The notes: a model not told the origin generated them from the sequence alone. 51,666 nt of DNA from Alphaproteobacteria bacterium (GCA_016793165.1 JAEULA010000098.1:1-51666); one strand, 5' to 3'. Counted from the stretch's first letter, positions 1 to 8,757 are shown. Program-made: numbers and translations.

Positions 1-788
1 TCACTCTCGCGTCGCGTACCGGTCTTGATGAACAGGTTCGTGACCTGCGTCTTCACGGTGCTCGGCTGCACGCCGATGCTGCGTGCGTACTCCTTGCGGC
101 AGATCCCGCGCGCCAGCGCCACCGCCAGCCGCGTTTCCGCCCGCGTGAGTCCGAAGGCCGACTGGATGCGCAGGGCGAACTCCGCATCCTCGGCGTCGGG
201 GTCGGAGACCACGATGAGCGCCTGGGGGGCTTCGGCTACGGCGCCGAACGGCGCGAGTGCAACCACGAGGGGTGCCCGATCGCCGCGACCGACGGCCAAG
301 GTGCAACTGCACGGCACGCCGCCGAGCGTAGGCGAGAGGCCCGACGCGGCGATCGTGATCGAGCGGGCCAGGCGGAACGTCGTCTGGCGATCGCTGGTGA
401 CCAGGATCTCGCCGCCGTTCGGCTGGGGCGCTAGCCGGATCGTGTCGCCCCGCTGCAATAGGATCCGCGCCGCGGCCGTTGCGAACGTCACCTGTGCCGT
501 CGATGCGCAGACCAATGCGGCCACACCGAGCGCGTCGAGGATTGCCACGGACTTCGGCGGTAACGGCGCCTCGGCGCGGATCGGCGTGCGGATGCCTTCG
601 GCGACATGCGGAGACAAGTTGCGCTCGGCGCTTCGCGGCAGTCGATCGCGAACAGACTCGTCGTCGAACGTTTCGGCGATCTCGTCCTCCGCGCCCAGAG
701 CGACCGGGATGTCGTGGTGGCGCGTGCCGTTGCTCCCGCGGGAATTGCCGGCGTTCGCGAAATTGACGTTGCTGGTGATCCTGTTCAT
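1..788 (-). CDS. LuxR-type HTH transcriptional regulator (3' end beyond window)
   Basis: The reading frame is open from an ATG at 788 to the left edge, giving 262 visible residues, so the C-terminus is missing. The last ~55 residues form a LuxR/GerE helix-turn-helix: FGLTRAETRLAVALARG, then a recognition segment PSTVKTQVTNLFIKTG. The middle (~80-200) is a hydrophobic, sensor-like alpha/beta region (LARSITIAASG, PLVVALAPFG, ALIVVSDPD) as in other stand-alone LuxR proteins. The first ~75 residues look disordered. No receiver domain or phosphoacceptor Asp is apparent. The start is supported by a G-rich Shine-Dalgarno (GGGGGG) six bases upstream. It is the last visible gene of the minus-strand series regulator, PAP2-like enzyme, protease. 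DNA binding is seen by motif; the ligand is unknown. Confidence 0.8.
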   Translation of the reverse strand, partial: MNRITSNVNFANAGNSRGSNGTRHHDIPVALGAEDEIAETFDDESVRDRLPRSAERNLSPHVAEGIRTPIRAEAPLPPKSVAILDALGVAALVCASTAQVTFATAAARILLQRGDTIRLAPQPNGGEILVTSDRQTTFRLARSITIAASGLSPTLGGVPCSCTLAVGRGDRAPLVVALAPFGAVAEAPQALIVVSDPDAEDAEFALRIQSAFGLTRAETRLAVALARGICRKEYARSIGVQPSTVKTQVTNLFIKTGTRRES

Positions 789-904
789 CGCTGCCCCCCA
801 CCGATCGACGTCGCCGCCGTCGAGGGACCCCCGCTATGGATCGATCGGAATTCCGTGGCTCCCTTGAAAAGGGGCCCGAAGGTCGCGCCAGTGTCCCGTT
901 TCAT
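785..904 (-). CDS. Small ORF (39 aa) coupled to the LuxR gene
   Basis: ATG at 904 is preceded by a good Shine-Dalgarno (GGAGAGGG). The stop overlaps the LuxR start in an ATGA arrangement at 785-788, as in translational coupling. The peptide starts MKRDTGATFGPLFKGATEF and ends in a Gly/Ser/Thr-rich stretch. It has no recognisable domain and no run of Trp, His or similar residues that would suggest an attenuator leader. Support is only the ribosome-binding site, the overlap and moderately GC-rich third positions. It may be a leader ORF setting LuxR translation, or chance. Confidence 0.35.
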   Translation of the reverse strand: MKRDTGATFGPLFKGATEFRSIHSGGPSTAATSIGGGQR

Positions 905-947
905 TTCCCTCTCCGATGTTGGTGGAAGGGATCTTCGGGGTACCGCG

Positions 948-1094
948 TCAGCGCAGCGTGAGCGCAGCCAGAAACGCGCGTGAAAAAAGCGGCGCGCCCT
1001 CAACCAATTGATTGAAGTCGTCGACAGAGACCCCGCGCCGGCGCCGCTCGCTCAGTAGTCCTATATGCTTCGCCCGGGTGGTTCGCGCCGCGTA
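948..1094 (-). other. In-frame 48-codon open stretch after the protease stop
   Basis: The 306 bases between the protease stop and the LuxR start hold no conventional large gene. Directly after the protease TGA (1095-1097) the same frame stays open for 48 codons to a TGA at 948-950. It contains a protein-like stretch, VSVDDFNQLVEGAPLFSRAF, with GC-rich third positions. No ATG or GTG opens it; only CTG or TTG codons are available. It could be a C-terminal remnant separated by a nonsense mutation, a readthrough extension, or a small gene with a rare start. Confidence 0.25.
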
Positions 1095-3095
1095 TCAGGT
1101 GGGTCTTGCCAAGCGAATGGCCAGCGCGCGGATGGCAGCAGCGATGTCGAGCCGGCCCGCGCCGATCCTGTCGGCGTCTATCGGATTATCGACCGCATGT
1201 GGTGCCGCACTTTCGGTCAGAATGTTGAGAATGTCGCGTGCATGGAGCTTGACCCCCTGTCGCGCGGCCGCTTCGAACAAGAGCGCCACGGTGCCCGTCA
1301 CGAAGGGAGCCGCCATGCTCGTGCCACCTAGGCGAAGCGGATGGGCGCGACGGGCTGCGGCCGCAAGAATACCGGGTTGCTTCAAATCGGACGCGCCGGG
1401 TGCGATCAGGTCGGGCTTTTTGCGACCGTCGCGCGTGGGTCCCCCGGCCGAATACGACAACAGGGCATTCGTAGCGGTGTTGTAGGCGCCGACACAGATC
1501 GTGCGGCGGCCCGTGGCGATGCTGCTCAATGTGATCGAGGAGGTCGAATCGCGGGCATCGAACCGAGACTGCACGCCCGGCGAAAGATCGCCCTTATCGT
1601 CGCGTTCGATCCAGGCGTCGACGCGCGCTGCGACGACGCCTTGATTGTGAAGGGATATCTCCAGCGTCGACGTTTGGGTGCCCGCCACGCAGGGCGCCTT
1701 CGTCGTCGGGTCCAGCGCGATCACGACGTGGCTGCATCCATTGCCAGGGTCCATGCGGCGATGAACGACGACGCCAATCGTCGCTTGATTCCTCACCAGG
1801 ATTTCCCGGGCCTCCGGTAGAACTGCGGCCTTATGGAGCGGCGTTCCATTGTCATCGCGGATCGTCACGGCAAGAGGATTGCGATCGTCGTTGCGCACAT
1901 ACCAGATCTCAAGAAAGTTCGGCGTGCAGTCGTCGACCGGGACGATCCACCGAATCGTCTCGGTCTCGCCCGCCTCGACGATTCTCGACGTATGGCAGTG
2001 CGACTCGTGACCGTTTCCGGCGCAGAACACGACAGCACGATTCGGCGCATCGAGCATTTCATCGATCCCGCGTTCCACCAATGAACTGCCATCATGGGGC
2101 CCGCAGAAGCCGCCATAGCTGATGTTGACGACGGCGGGCAGGGGTGCGGGCGCCCCGCGCTCCTTGGCGAGCCGATCTGCCATGTCGAAGACATAGGCGA
2201 CGCCGTCGAGCAAGAAGCGGGAGGTGGCCTCTGCCGTGGCACCGCGGAGCGCGAAGCCCGGCAGCTGGACGAACACGATCTCGGCATCCGGCGCGACCCC
2301 TGATACGGGGCCGCTGCCTGCCGCGATGTCCATCACGTGCGTCCCATGCGTAAAGGTGTCGAAGCTACGGCCTTGCGAGCTCTCGAAGAATCGCAAGCCG
2401 ACCTTGTCATAAGCCTTGTCCGGCGACGGCGACGCGAGCGCGGCGTCGAGGTCACGGCCAGTGATTTCGAGGCCGTAGCTGAACGCCCTCGGCTGTCGCC
2501 ATTGGGCACTCAGTTGAGTTGACCTGGCTTGGTGCCAGATTGCGCGCACACGCGACGGGTTGCCGCCTGCGGCGCGGCGAAAATTCGGATGGGCGAAGGC
2601 GCAGCCGTTGTCGATGAACCCAACGACGACGCCACGTCCCGTGAACTCCCGCGGCCGTGCCACCGAAGCGGCAGACGGCGCATTGGCGGCGCGCAAACCG
2701 TCCTGCAACTGCGGACGCATGGGCCTCGAGCTCTTCAACCGAGCCACCGACCGGCGGATCGTCGGGAGCGTGGTGGACGAGGAGGCCTGGATTGTGCCGG
2801 TGCAGATGCGCGAATTCTTGAAGATCCCGTTAGTGTAGATCGGCTCGATCTTCAGCGCTGGATCAGGATCCTTTTTCGGCAACCGTTCTAGGAGGACGTC
2901 GATTGCGGTTGCACTCGGCATTGTGGGGATCGTGACGGCCGGTTGCTGAGGCACGGTAGAGCCGGTGGCTGTACCGCTGGTACCTCTGGCGCTGATCTCG
3001 AACCACGGATCGATCTCTGCTTCCGACCCAGCTGGCGCCTTGACTGCCGCTCCGGTTGGATCCGCCTTCTTTGGGTCTTTTGACCTTGTCGCCAT
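1095..3095 (-). CDS. Subtilisin-family (S8) serine protease, no signal peptide
   Basis: A 666-residue protein with a complete S8 triad. Asp162 lies in VVVGFIDNG, His250 in the HGTHV motif, and Ser593 in GGTSMAAP. The oxyanion Asn361 lies in FCAGNGHES. About 150 residues precede the catalytic domain. They start MATRSKDPKK and include a Thr/Gly/Ser/Pro segment (~38-55) but no hydrophobic signal sequence, so cytosolic action or a non-Sec route is likely. A ~150-residue insert (~375-520), probably a jelly-roll-like domain, sits between the oxyanion Asn and the Ser. The start lies 36 bp downstream of the haloperoxidase-like gene, consistent with one transcript. Proteolysis is established for the family; the target is unknown, with neighbours the obvious candidates. 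Confidence 0.9.
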   Translation of the reverse strand: MATRSKDPKKADPTGAAVKAPAGSEAEIDPWFEISARGTSGTATGSTVPQQPAVTIPTMPSATAIDVLLERLPKKDPDPALKIEPIYTNGIFKNSRICTGTIQASSSTTLPTIRRSVARLKSSRPMRPQLQDGLRAANAPSAASVARPREFTGRGVVVGFIDNGCAFAHPNFRRAAGGNPSRVRAIWHQARSTQLSAQWRQPRAFSYGLEITGRDLDAALASPSPDKAYDKVGLRFFESSQGRSFDTFTHGTHVMDIAAGSGPVSGVAPDAEIVFVQLPGFALRGATAEATSRFLLDGVAYVFDMADRLAKERGAPAPLPAVVNISYGGFCGPHDGSSLVERGIDEMLDAPNRAVVFCAGNGHESHCHTSRIVEAGETETIRWIVPVDDCTPNFLEIWYVRNDDRNPLAVTIRDDNGTPLHKAAVLPEAREILVRNQATIGVVVHRRMDPGNGCSHVVIALDPTTKAPCVAGTQTSTLEISLHNQGVVAARVDAWIERDDKGDLSPGVQSRFDARDSTSSITLSSIATGRRTICVGAYNTATNALLSYSAGGPTRDGRKKPDLIAPGASDLKQPGILAAAARRAHPLRLGGTSMAAPFVTGTVALLFEAAARQGVKLHARDILNILTESAAPHAVDNPIDADRIGAGRLDIAAAIRALAIRLARPT

Positions 3096-3131
3096 CTACC
3101 GCCCTCCCGACTTCGCGCACCGTGCCGGCGC

Positions 3132-4121
3132 TCAATCCTTCAACTGCTGGACTGATCTGTTGACGAGCCAACCAAGCAGGTTGGCTGGCGCCGTCGTACT
3201 CGAGACGCGGGCCTTGAAATGTTTGGCGAGGTCGTCCCCCAGCTTCGCGCCCTCATCGTGATCGAACTTGAAGTGCAGCCCGGCCACGACACGGTTCCTG
3301 CCGATACGGTCGGCGAGCTTGTCCAGAAGGTCGCAGGTCAGCGTGACCGAGGGTGCCCGGGCGCAGCTGGGATGTGTCCGTGCCAGTTGCTCGAGCACGT
3401 GTTTGAGGATTTCGGTGAGGAATCGCGTCTCGGTCGAGTGCCCAGACGGGAAGGAACCATGGCCCGGCGTCGCGAGCATCGGCTGCACCGCCGGCGACAG
3501 GTCGGCAGGCCGCGCGCAGTTGAAGTGATGCTTGAGCCGGAACACGCAAACCTTGCCGATCCGCAGCACGACATCGATCAACTCGAAGACCTGCTTGTGG
3601 CGTTCCGGACTCAGATTCAGGACCGATGCGTAGAAGGAGATCGGGACGGCCACCTGCGCGAGGATCTCGCTGAATCGGTCCTGCCGATTCACTGCCTCGT
3701 CCAGCACGTGTTGGACATCGGCTTGCGTGATCTGGGGCGGGGCCCTCACGATGATCTTGTGTGCGCCCGAGGTGTGCGTGATCGTCGCGGTCCCGCTTGA
3801 GAATGCGAAGTCCAGGCCCTCGAAGAACTGCGACACGCACATCAGGAAGCGCACCTCGTGGTCCCACTTGGGAAGATCGCTGTCGGTCCCTGGCGCAGCA
3901 AATGGAGTTGCCGCGGGGAGTCCCGGCGCCCCAAGCACGAGCTTGCTTCGATTGTCGAGGAGGGCTTGCGTGATCAATGGACTCGGCAACAGTCCCGCAT
4001 AGGCCACCATTCCGGTCGCCGCCACGATGTTGTCGCTGCCGGTGCCCGAACCGGTCTGGCTTCCGGTGCCTGAACCGGTTTGGCTTCCGGTGCCGGATCC
4101 CGTCGAAATTCCGCTTAGCAT
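3132..4121 (-). CDS. Vanadium haloperoxidase / PAP2-like phosphatase
   Basis: The ATG at 4121 follows a strong Shine-Dalgarno (GGGAGGGA), giving 329 residues. All three vanadate/phosphate-binding motifs of the PAP2/haloperoxidase superfamily are present: Lys197-x6-Arg204-Pro (KHHFNCARP), PSGH at 225-228, and Arg277-x5-His283-x3-Asp287. The length and soluble helical character fit vanadium-dependent haloperoxidases or soluble acid phosphatases rather than membrane lipid phosphatases; no membrane segments are evident. The N-terminus (~5-30) is a T/G/S/Q repeat with no signal peptide. It lies 35 bp downstream of the SARP-like regulator and 36 bp upstream of the protease. Halide oxidation and phosphomonoester hydrolysis cannot be told apart from sequence. 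Confidence 0.85.
   Translation of the reverse strand: MLSGISTGSGTGSQTGSGTGSQTGSGTGSDNIVAATGMVAYAGLLPSPLITQALLDNRSKLVLGAPGLPAATPFAAPGTDSDLPKWDHEVRFLMCVSQFFEGLDFAFSSGTATITHTSGAHKIIVRAPPQITQADVQHVLDEAVNRQDRFSEILAQVAVPISFYASVLNLSPERHKQVFELIDVVLRIGKVCVFRLKHHFNCARPADLSPAVQPMLATPGHGSFPSGHSTETRFLTEILKHVLEQLARTHPSCARAPSVTLTCDLLDKLADRIGRNRVVAGLHFKFDHDEGAKLGDDLAKHFKARVSSTTAPANLLGWLVNRSVQQLKD
4039..4100 (-). repeat. 24-bp tandem repeat coding for an 8-residue T/G/S/Q unit
   Basis: Two nearly identical 24-bp units (4039-4062 and 4063-4086) and a partial third (4087-4100) lie at the 5' end of the haloperoxidase-like gene. They encode SQTGSGTG units, so copy number could vary by slippage without changing frame. 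Confidence 0.8.
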
Positions 4122-4156
4122 CGCAGTCCCTCCCCCAGTGGATGAGTTGAGTGAAG

Positions 4157-6478
4157 TCAGCCGTTTGGCACGCCTGCCTGCCGCAGCGCGTTGCACCAGT
4201 CGTTGCAGTGCGCGCTTCCGCTTCCCGGATATCGCTCGCGGAAGCCAGCGACGGTCAGCCCAGTCTCGAGCGAAAGCAGCCGATTGGCCGCGTGCCGCGC
4301 CTGCTCCGGGCGCCCGGCCAGCGCATGCGCGATCGTGATCATCCGATGCGCCGAGGTGTAGGTCGCGTTCTCTTCGAGGCAGCGATTGCTGAACTCGATG
4401 GCCCGGTCGTACTCGCCTGCCACGAGCGACACGACGCCCGCATTGCCGAAGTAGGTGTAGAGAAGCGGATCGCACGGCGTGAGCGCGATCGCCCGATCGA
4501 CCTGCTCTATGCCCAGCCGGCCGTCCCCGGCCCACCCATTGGCGAGGCCCCGCCAGCCCCAGCCGAACGTCGAGTTGGGATTGATCGTCGTTGCGAGTTC
4601 GAGGCGTCGAAAGGCGCGATCGAAATCCTTGTGCAGGTACGCCGTTAGATGGCCTTGCATCGCGAGCGCCATCGGATCGGCCGGGTCGCAGGCGACCGCG
4701 AGTCTCGCGTAGTGATCGGCGGCGGTCGTGTCTCGTGCCTTGTCCGTCGACCATCCCTGGCCAACACGCAAGGCATGCCAATAGGCGCACCAGGCGTGTG
4801 CTGCCGCGAATTCCGGATCCTGTGCGGCGGCAGCGATGAAATTCTCGCCGGCGCGCTCATAGGCGTCGCGGGACTTGTTGTGCATCTGGTCGATGCCGCG
4901 CAGCAGGAGATCGTAGGCGTGAAGATTTTCCGGCCGCTTCACCCGGATCCGCTTGATTTCGGCGGCATGCAGAGACGGCGACAGACTGCGGGCGACCTTG
5001 AGCGAGATCTGATCCTGGAGATCGAAAGCATCGGTGCTGAGCTCGTCGAAGCGTGCATTCCACAGGATGAGCCCGAGATGTGCGTCGCAGAGTTCGACGA
5101 AGAGACGCCAGCGGTCCGCGCTTGCCCGCAGGCTTCCGCTCAGGATGTAGCGCACGCCGAGCTTTCGGCCGATCTCCTGCGGATGCATGGACGTCCCCGC
5201 GAAGGCGCGCGTCGACAGCCGCGAGATCACGAAGAATGTCGGCAGTCGCGACAGGATTTCGATGATGTCCTCGACGATGCCCTCCGCGACGAGGACGACT
5301 GAGGGATCTTCCGAGAGCGTGACCAGCGGGAGCACCGCGACGGACGGCGGCCCGTCGGCCGTTCCGATCGACCGGGGTCGGCGAAAGATGTCGCGCGACG
5401 AATTCTCGGACGCATTCGCCGGCAGGTCCTCGACCGATGTCCGGACCACCTTCAGCGCCTCGAACAGCGCACTCGTTTGGCGAGAGGGCGTTGTATCGAG
5501 CATTTGCTTCAAGGCATCCCGGCAGCGCTCGAAGGCGCGAATGGCGGCCGTGCGATCCCCAAGGTCCCAATGGGCCTGCATCAGTTCGCGCGTTGCAGCC
5601 TCGTTCGTGGGTTCGATCTCGGTCAGGCGTCGCGCCGCGGCCGCTCGCAGTTCCGGACCTCCGCCAGTCTCCTTGATCCGGCTGAGATCGGCGGTCAGGA
5701 GCTGCACGAGGCGATCCTCGAATCGGTTTCGCTCCGCATGGAGCCACTGATCGAGCTCCGGCGTCGTGCCGAACAGCTCCTTCATGAGTTCGCCTTTGCC
5801 CGCGCGCAACAGGATGCCGCCGTCCAGCGGGCGGCCTCCACCGAGCAACTCCGCTACATCGATCCGGCTTCGCTCGGCGGAGATCCAGACGTGATCGTTG
5901 TCGCTGTCCACGACATCGAAGCCGTGGCGATTGAGCGACGACTTGAGCGTGCTCAATGCGGTTCGCAGCGATTGGCGCGCCTCCCGTTCAGACGAGCGAC
6001 CCCAGAGGAGATCGATCAGCGTGTTGCGCGACACCTTGTCGCCGAGCGACATCGCAGTGATAGCGAGAATCGCGCGCGGGCGGCGCCCGGCCGGCAGGAT
6101 GTCGACTTCGAGATGGTCGACGACTCTGATTGAGCCGATCAGCTGAATCTTTGCGACGATGTCGAGCGGGTGCGTATCGCTTCCGCGATCGTCGGGTGCG
6201 CCGGTCGAACTGGCCAAGTCTGGTCTCCGGCTTCCAGTTTGCGGATACGATCGCGGCAAGTGCCCCCCGGATTCCACTATGCAAGGGCGTAGCTCGCCAA
6301 CTGATTCATTTTGGCGAGGACCGCGGCTCAATGCGGATGCCCGTGAGTCAATCGATTTTCTGGAGACTTCGCAAGACGGCTTCCTCACCCGGCTGGCGGA
6401 AGCGGCGCTGTGCAGAAGCGATACTGTTGTCGGACGGCAACGTTGACCCGTCCGTTTCTCCGGATCGATCCAGCGCAA
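4157..6478 (-). CDS. SARP-like regulator: winged helix, BTAD, TolB-like region, TPRs
   Basis: With the ATG at 6478 the product is 773 residues, but the first ~105 lack domain character. A TTG at 6217 behind GGAG-rich sequence would give 686 residues and may be the real start. Domains by eye: an OmpR/SARP-type winged helix (~108-200), a BTAD helical repeat (~205-345, with WLHAERNRFEDRLVQLLTAD), a TolB/FlgO-like region (~380-520, from SVAVLPLVTLSEDPSVVLVA) and TPR-like repeats (~560-740, ending near residue 760). No NB-ARC ATPase is present. Such proteins activate neighbouring genes; the TPRs probably sense a partner. It heads the minus-strand series with a 35-bp gap to the next gene and is divergent from the PLP-enzyme gene. 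Confidence 0.85.
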   Translation of the reverse strand: MRWIDPEKRTGQRCRPTTVSLLHSAASASRVRKPSCEVSRKSIDSRASALSRGPRQNESVGELRPCIVESGGHLPRSYPQTGSRRPDLASSTGAPDDRGSDTHPLDIVAKIQLIGSIRVVDHLEVDILPAGRRPRAILAITAMSLGDKVSRNTLIDLLWGRSSEREARQSLRTALSTLKSSLNRHGFDVVDSDNDHVWISAERSRIDVAELLGGGRPLDGGILLRAGKGELMKELFGTTPELDQWLHAERNRFEDRLVQLLTADLSRIKETGGGPELRAAAARRLTEIEPTNEAATRELMQAHWDLGDRTAAIRAFERCRDALKQMLDTTPSRQTSALFEALKVVRTSVEDLPANASENSSRDIFRRPRSIGTADGPPSVAVLPLVTLSEDPSVVLVAEGIVEDIIEILSRLPTFFVISRLSTRAFAGTSMHPQEIGRKLGVRYILSGSLRASADRWRLFVELCDAHLGLILWNARFDELSTDAFDLQDQISLKVARSLSPSLHAAEIKRIRVKRPENLHAYDLLLRGIDQMHNKSRDAYERAGENFIAAAAQDPEFAAAHAWCAYWHALRVGQGWSTDKARDTTAADHYARLAVACDPADPMALAMQGHLTAYLHKDFDRAFRRLELATTINPNSTFGWGWRGLANGWAGDGRLGIEQVDRAIALTPCDPLLYTYFGNAGVVSLVAGEYDRAIEFSNRCLEENATYTSAHRMITIAHALAGRPEQARHAANRLLSLETGLTVAGFRERYPGSGSAHCNDWCNALRQAGVPNG

Positions 6479-6537
6479 TGAGGAAGCGATTGCCGCGACG
6501 GTGGTCCTATGGCGTCGAGTTGATGGGAGGCGGACGA

Positions 6538-7872
6538 ATGTCGATGGCTACGGGCTTCTTTCAGCAGGCGCTGCGAGGGAACCTCCGCGATTTTCGCACC
6601 GTCGAGGGGCCCGATCTCATCCAGCGGGTTGAGCCGTTCTTGGAGTGGCAGGGGCGCCGGCGAGCGCTCGCATTGTGGCCATTTGCACGAAGATCAGTCG
6701 ATTCATCCGGACCCCTCGTCGAGGTTGGCCTGTCGACAGGAGGTCGAATACGGGCGGTGGATTTCGTAACCGAAGACCACCTAGCACTAACTCGCCATCC
6801 GAAGACCCTCGCCGCTGCCCAGGAGGCGATCGCCCAGGTCGGCCTCAGATGCGCCAGTTCGACGCTCGGATCGCACCACGACGGGGCGGCCGGACGATTG
6901 GAAGCAGCGTTGGCCGACTTTCTGAAAATGGACCACGTGCTCACCTTTCGCTGCGGCTGGACGGCGACCTTCGCGGCGTTCAAGGCGATCCTGAGACCCC
7001 AGGATCATGTCGTTGTCGATTCCGGCACGGATCCGGCGCTCGTCGATTCGGCTCGTTGCGCAACGCTCCGCATTAGTCTTCATCGACGTGGCGATAAGGA
7101 CGCAATGCGCAGGATCCTCGCGCGGATTCGGGCCAAGGACACAAGCAATGCCATTCTCGTGGTGACCGAGTCGCTGTCCGACGCGACCTCCGATGCCGTC
7201 GACCTACGGGCATTGCGAGAGGCGGCCAGGGAATACGGCGCCTTCCTCCTCGTCGGTGTGACCAACGATCTCGGCTGCGGGGGGGAGGACGGGACAGGCC
7301 AGCTGGGCGTCCAGGAACTTCTGGGCGACGTCGATTTCGTTGTCGGCAGCTTGGCGAAGGTGTTCGCAGTCAACGGTGGCTTCGTCGCGGCACGATCCCC
7401 GGCGATCCGCGAGTATGTTCGTTGCTTCTCTGGTGTCGACAGCCGTTCGATGGCGATGTCCCCGATTGAGATCGCGGTCGCACTCTCTTCTCTCTCCGTC
7501 GTCCGGTCGCCGGAAGGTCGCTTGCTGAGGGAGCGGCTGAGGTCGAATGCGATTGCGCTCCGAGCCGCCCTTGCCGCTTGCGGGATCGGACTGCAGGGAC
7601 AGCCGTCGGCCGTGGTCCCCGTCGTCATCGGGACGGAGGAAATCGCTCGGTTGACGACCACGATCTGTCATCGCCTCGGCGCCGTAGTCGATCTCGCCGA
7701 GTATCCAGCCGCGTCTCGTGGCCAGGCGATCATCCCGTTGCGCCTGACGGTCGAGCACCAACGCGGCCATCTTGAACAAGGAGCACAGGCTGTTGGTCGC
7801 GCCGTCGTCGAGTCGCTCGCGATTCTTGCTCGGCTCGGCACCGACGGTCACAAGCTGGTTGCCGGCGTCTGA
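6538..7872 (+). CDS. Atypical fold-type I PLP enzyme (AONS/oxoamine-synthase-like)
   Basis: Start chosen at ATG 6538 behind GGGAGGCGG, giving 444 residues; the frame is open further upstream but without protein character. The fold matches the 8-amino-7-oxononanoate synthase/2-amino-3-ketobutyrate ligase group. The Schiff-base Lys274 is kept in GSLAKVFAVNGGFVA. Where the family normally has Asp-x-Ala-His before a Gly-rich stretch, this protein reads FLLVGVTNDLGCGGEDG. The Asp that pairs with the PLP ring nitrogen is Gly240 and the His is Asn243. The substrate-side His motif after the second strand reads DSGTDPALVD. It may be catalytically altered or a binding or regulatory paralogue. It is divergent from the SARP-like gene with a 59-bp gap or longer, implying a shared promoter region. 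Confidence 0.75.
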   Translation: MSMATGFFQQALRGNLRDFRTVEGPDLIQRVEPFLEWQGRRRALALWPFARRSVDSSGPLVEVGLSTGGRIRAVDFVTEDHLALTRHPKTLAAAQEAIAQVGLRCASSTLGSHHDGAAGRLEAALADFLKMDHVLTFRCGWTATFAAFKAILRPQDHVVVDSGTDPALVDSARCATLRISLHRRGDKDAMRRILARIRAKDTSNAILVVTESLSDATSDAVDLRALREAAREYGAFLLVGVTNDLGCGGEDGTGQLGVQELLGDVDFVVGSLAKVFAVNGGFVAARSPAIREYVRCFSGVDSRSMAMSPIEIAVALSSLSVVRSPEGRLLRERLRSNAIALRAALAACGIGLQGQPSAVVPVVIGTEEIARLTTTICHRLGAVVDLAEYPAASRGQAIIPLRLTVEHQRGHLEQGAQAVGRAVVESLAILARLGTDGHKLVAGV

Positions 7873-8547
7873 ATGCGGCACACCGGCGGCGGCATGGACG
7901 AGGAGCTTTTGGGAGTGGCCGTACGGCGCAGCAAAGGCGTTCCGAGCGTCGTGCATGCAACGATCCGAAGTCGGAGACTTTACTGCAGTGTGAACTGGTC
8001 CCGCTTGGCGCGGTACGAAAGCCTTGCACTGAAGGCATCGCAAGACACGGGGGCCATGCAGCGCGCGACCAATGACCGAGCCGGTGACGTCGATCCCGGC
8101 ATGTGAATGTGCTTGCTTTCCGCCGTGAGCTGTCCGGGCGCGACGCTCGCATTGCCAGCGCTCGAGATCGCGGCGGCGCGGCTCGAAGAGGACAAGCCAA
8201 TGGCGACGCGCTCATCCAGCCGGGTCGGATGTCTCTTTGCGCTACGCACCATCGCTGGGAACTGCACGTACGCGCAGACGATGGTCGCCGGGAGCTTGAC
8301 GACTGCGGTCGATCTTGTGCGGAGGATCTGCATATTCGACAAGCACAATCCGCAACGGCATGTCGGGCGCTAGCGTTCCGCGCCGCGACCGGGTCACTCG
8401 GGCGCATCCCGGCTCGTGGCGGCGCAAGCCGCCCTCGCCGTCGCTGGATCGAACAATGGCGGGCTGTGATGGTCCGGGCCGATGACACGATCGGATTTTC
8501 CGCTTGCACGGATCCGGGCTGAGTCGATGTGGGCCTGACGCGTCGCC
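7873..8547 (+). other. Region without a confident gene
   Basis: ORFs of 60-140 codons exist on both strands but none has a recognisable domain or consistent third-position bias. An ATG at 7873 abuts the PLP-enzyme stop (TGAATG) and could give a 77-residue coupled product. At 8107-8373 an 88-codon plus-strand frame is weakly protein-like. Neither has a convincing ribosome-binding site. The stretch looks like decayed coding sequence. Confidence 0.4.
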
Positions 8548-8757
8548 GTGCTGCGTGACGTCCGCCGGAGCGAGGTCGTCGAGATCCGCACGCTGATCCA
8601 GCGCGTCATCGAAACGGGAATCTGCCACGATTGCCATGGTGACATCGTCCCGCGCGACAGTTTGAACTGCTTCACCTGCACCCTGGGAGAAGAGAAGGCT
8701 TTCGCGGTGCTCCTTCCCTCAACGGCCACTTTCCTCAACGGCCGCGGCACCACCTGA
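8548..8757 (+). CDS. Possible small protein with a CxxC-x11-CxxC zinc-binding pattern
   Basis: A GTG-started frame of 69 codons with strongly GC-rich third positions. It contains two cysteine pairs, ICHDCHGD and NCFTC, separated by 11 residues and resembling a zinc ribbon. A helix-like segment (VVEIRTLIQRVIETG) precedes them. An in-frame TGA at 8536 limits the N-terminus and no clear Shine-Dalgarno is present, so it may be the tail of a broken gene. No family recognised. Confidence 0.35.
   Translation: MLRDVRRSEVVEIRTLIQRVIETGICHDCHGDIVPRDSLNCFTCTLGEEKAFAVLLPSTATFLNGRGTT

Noticed and set aside
1..801. A 266-codon minus-strand frame ending at position 1
   Set aside because: It is Arg-rich shadow sequence; the neighbouring minus frame encodes a clear LuxR helix-turn-helix.
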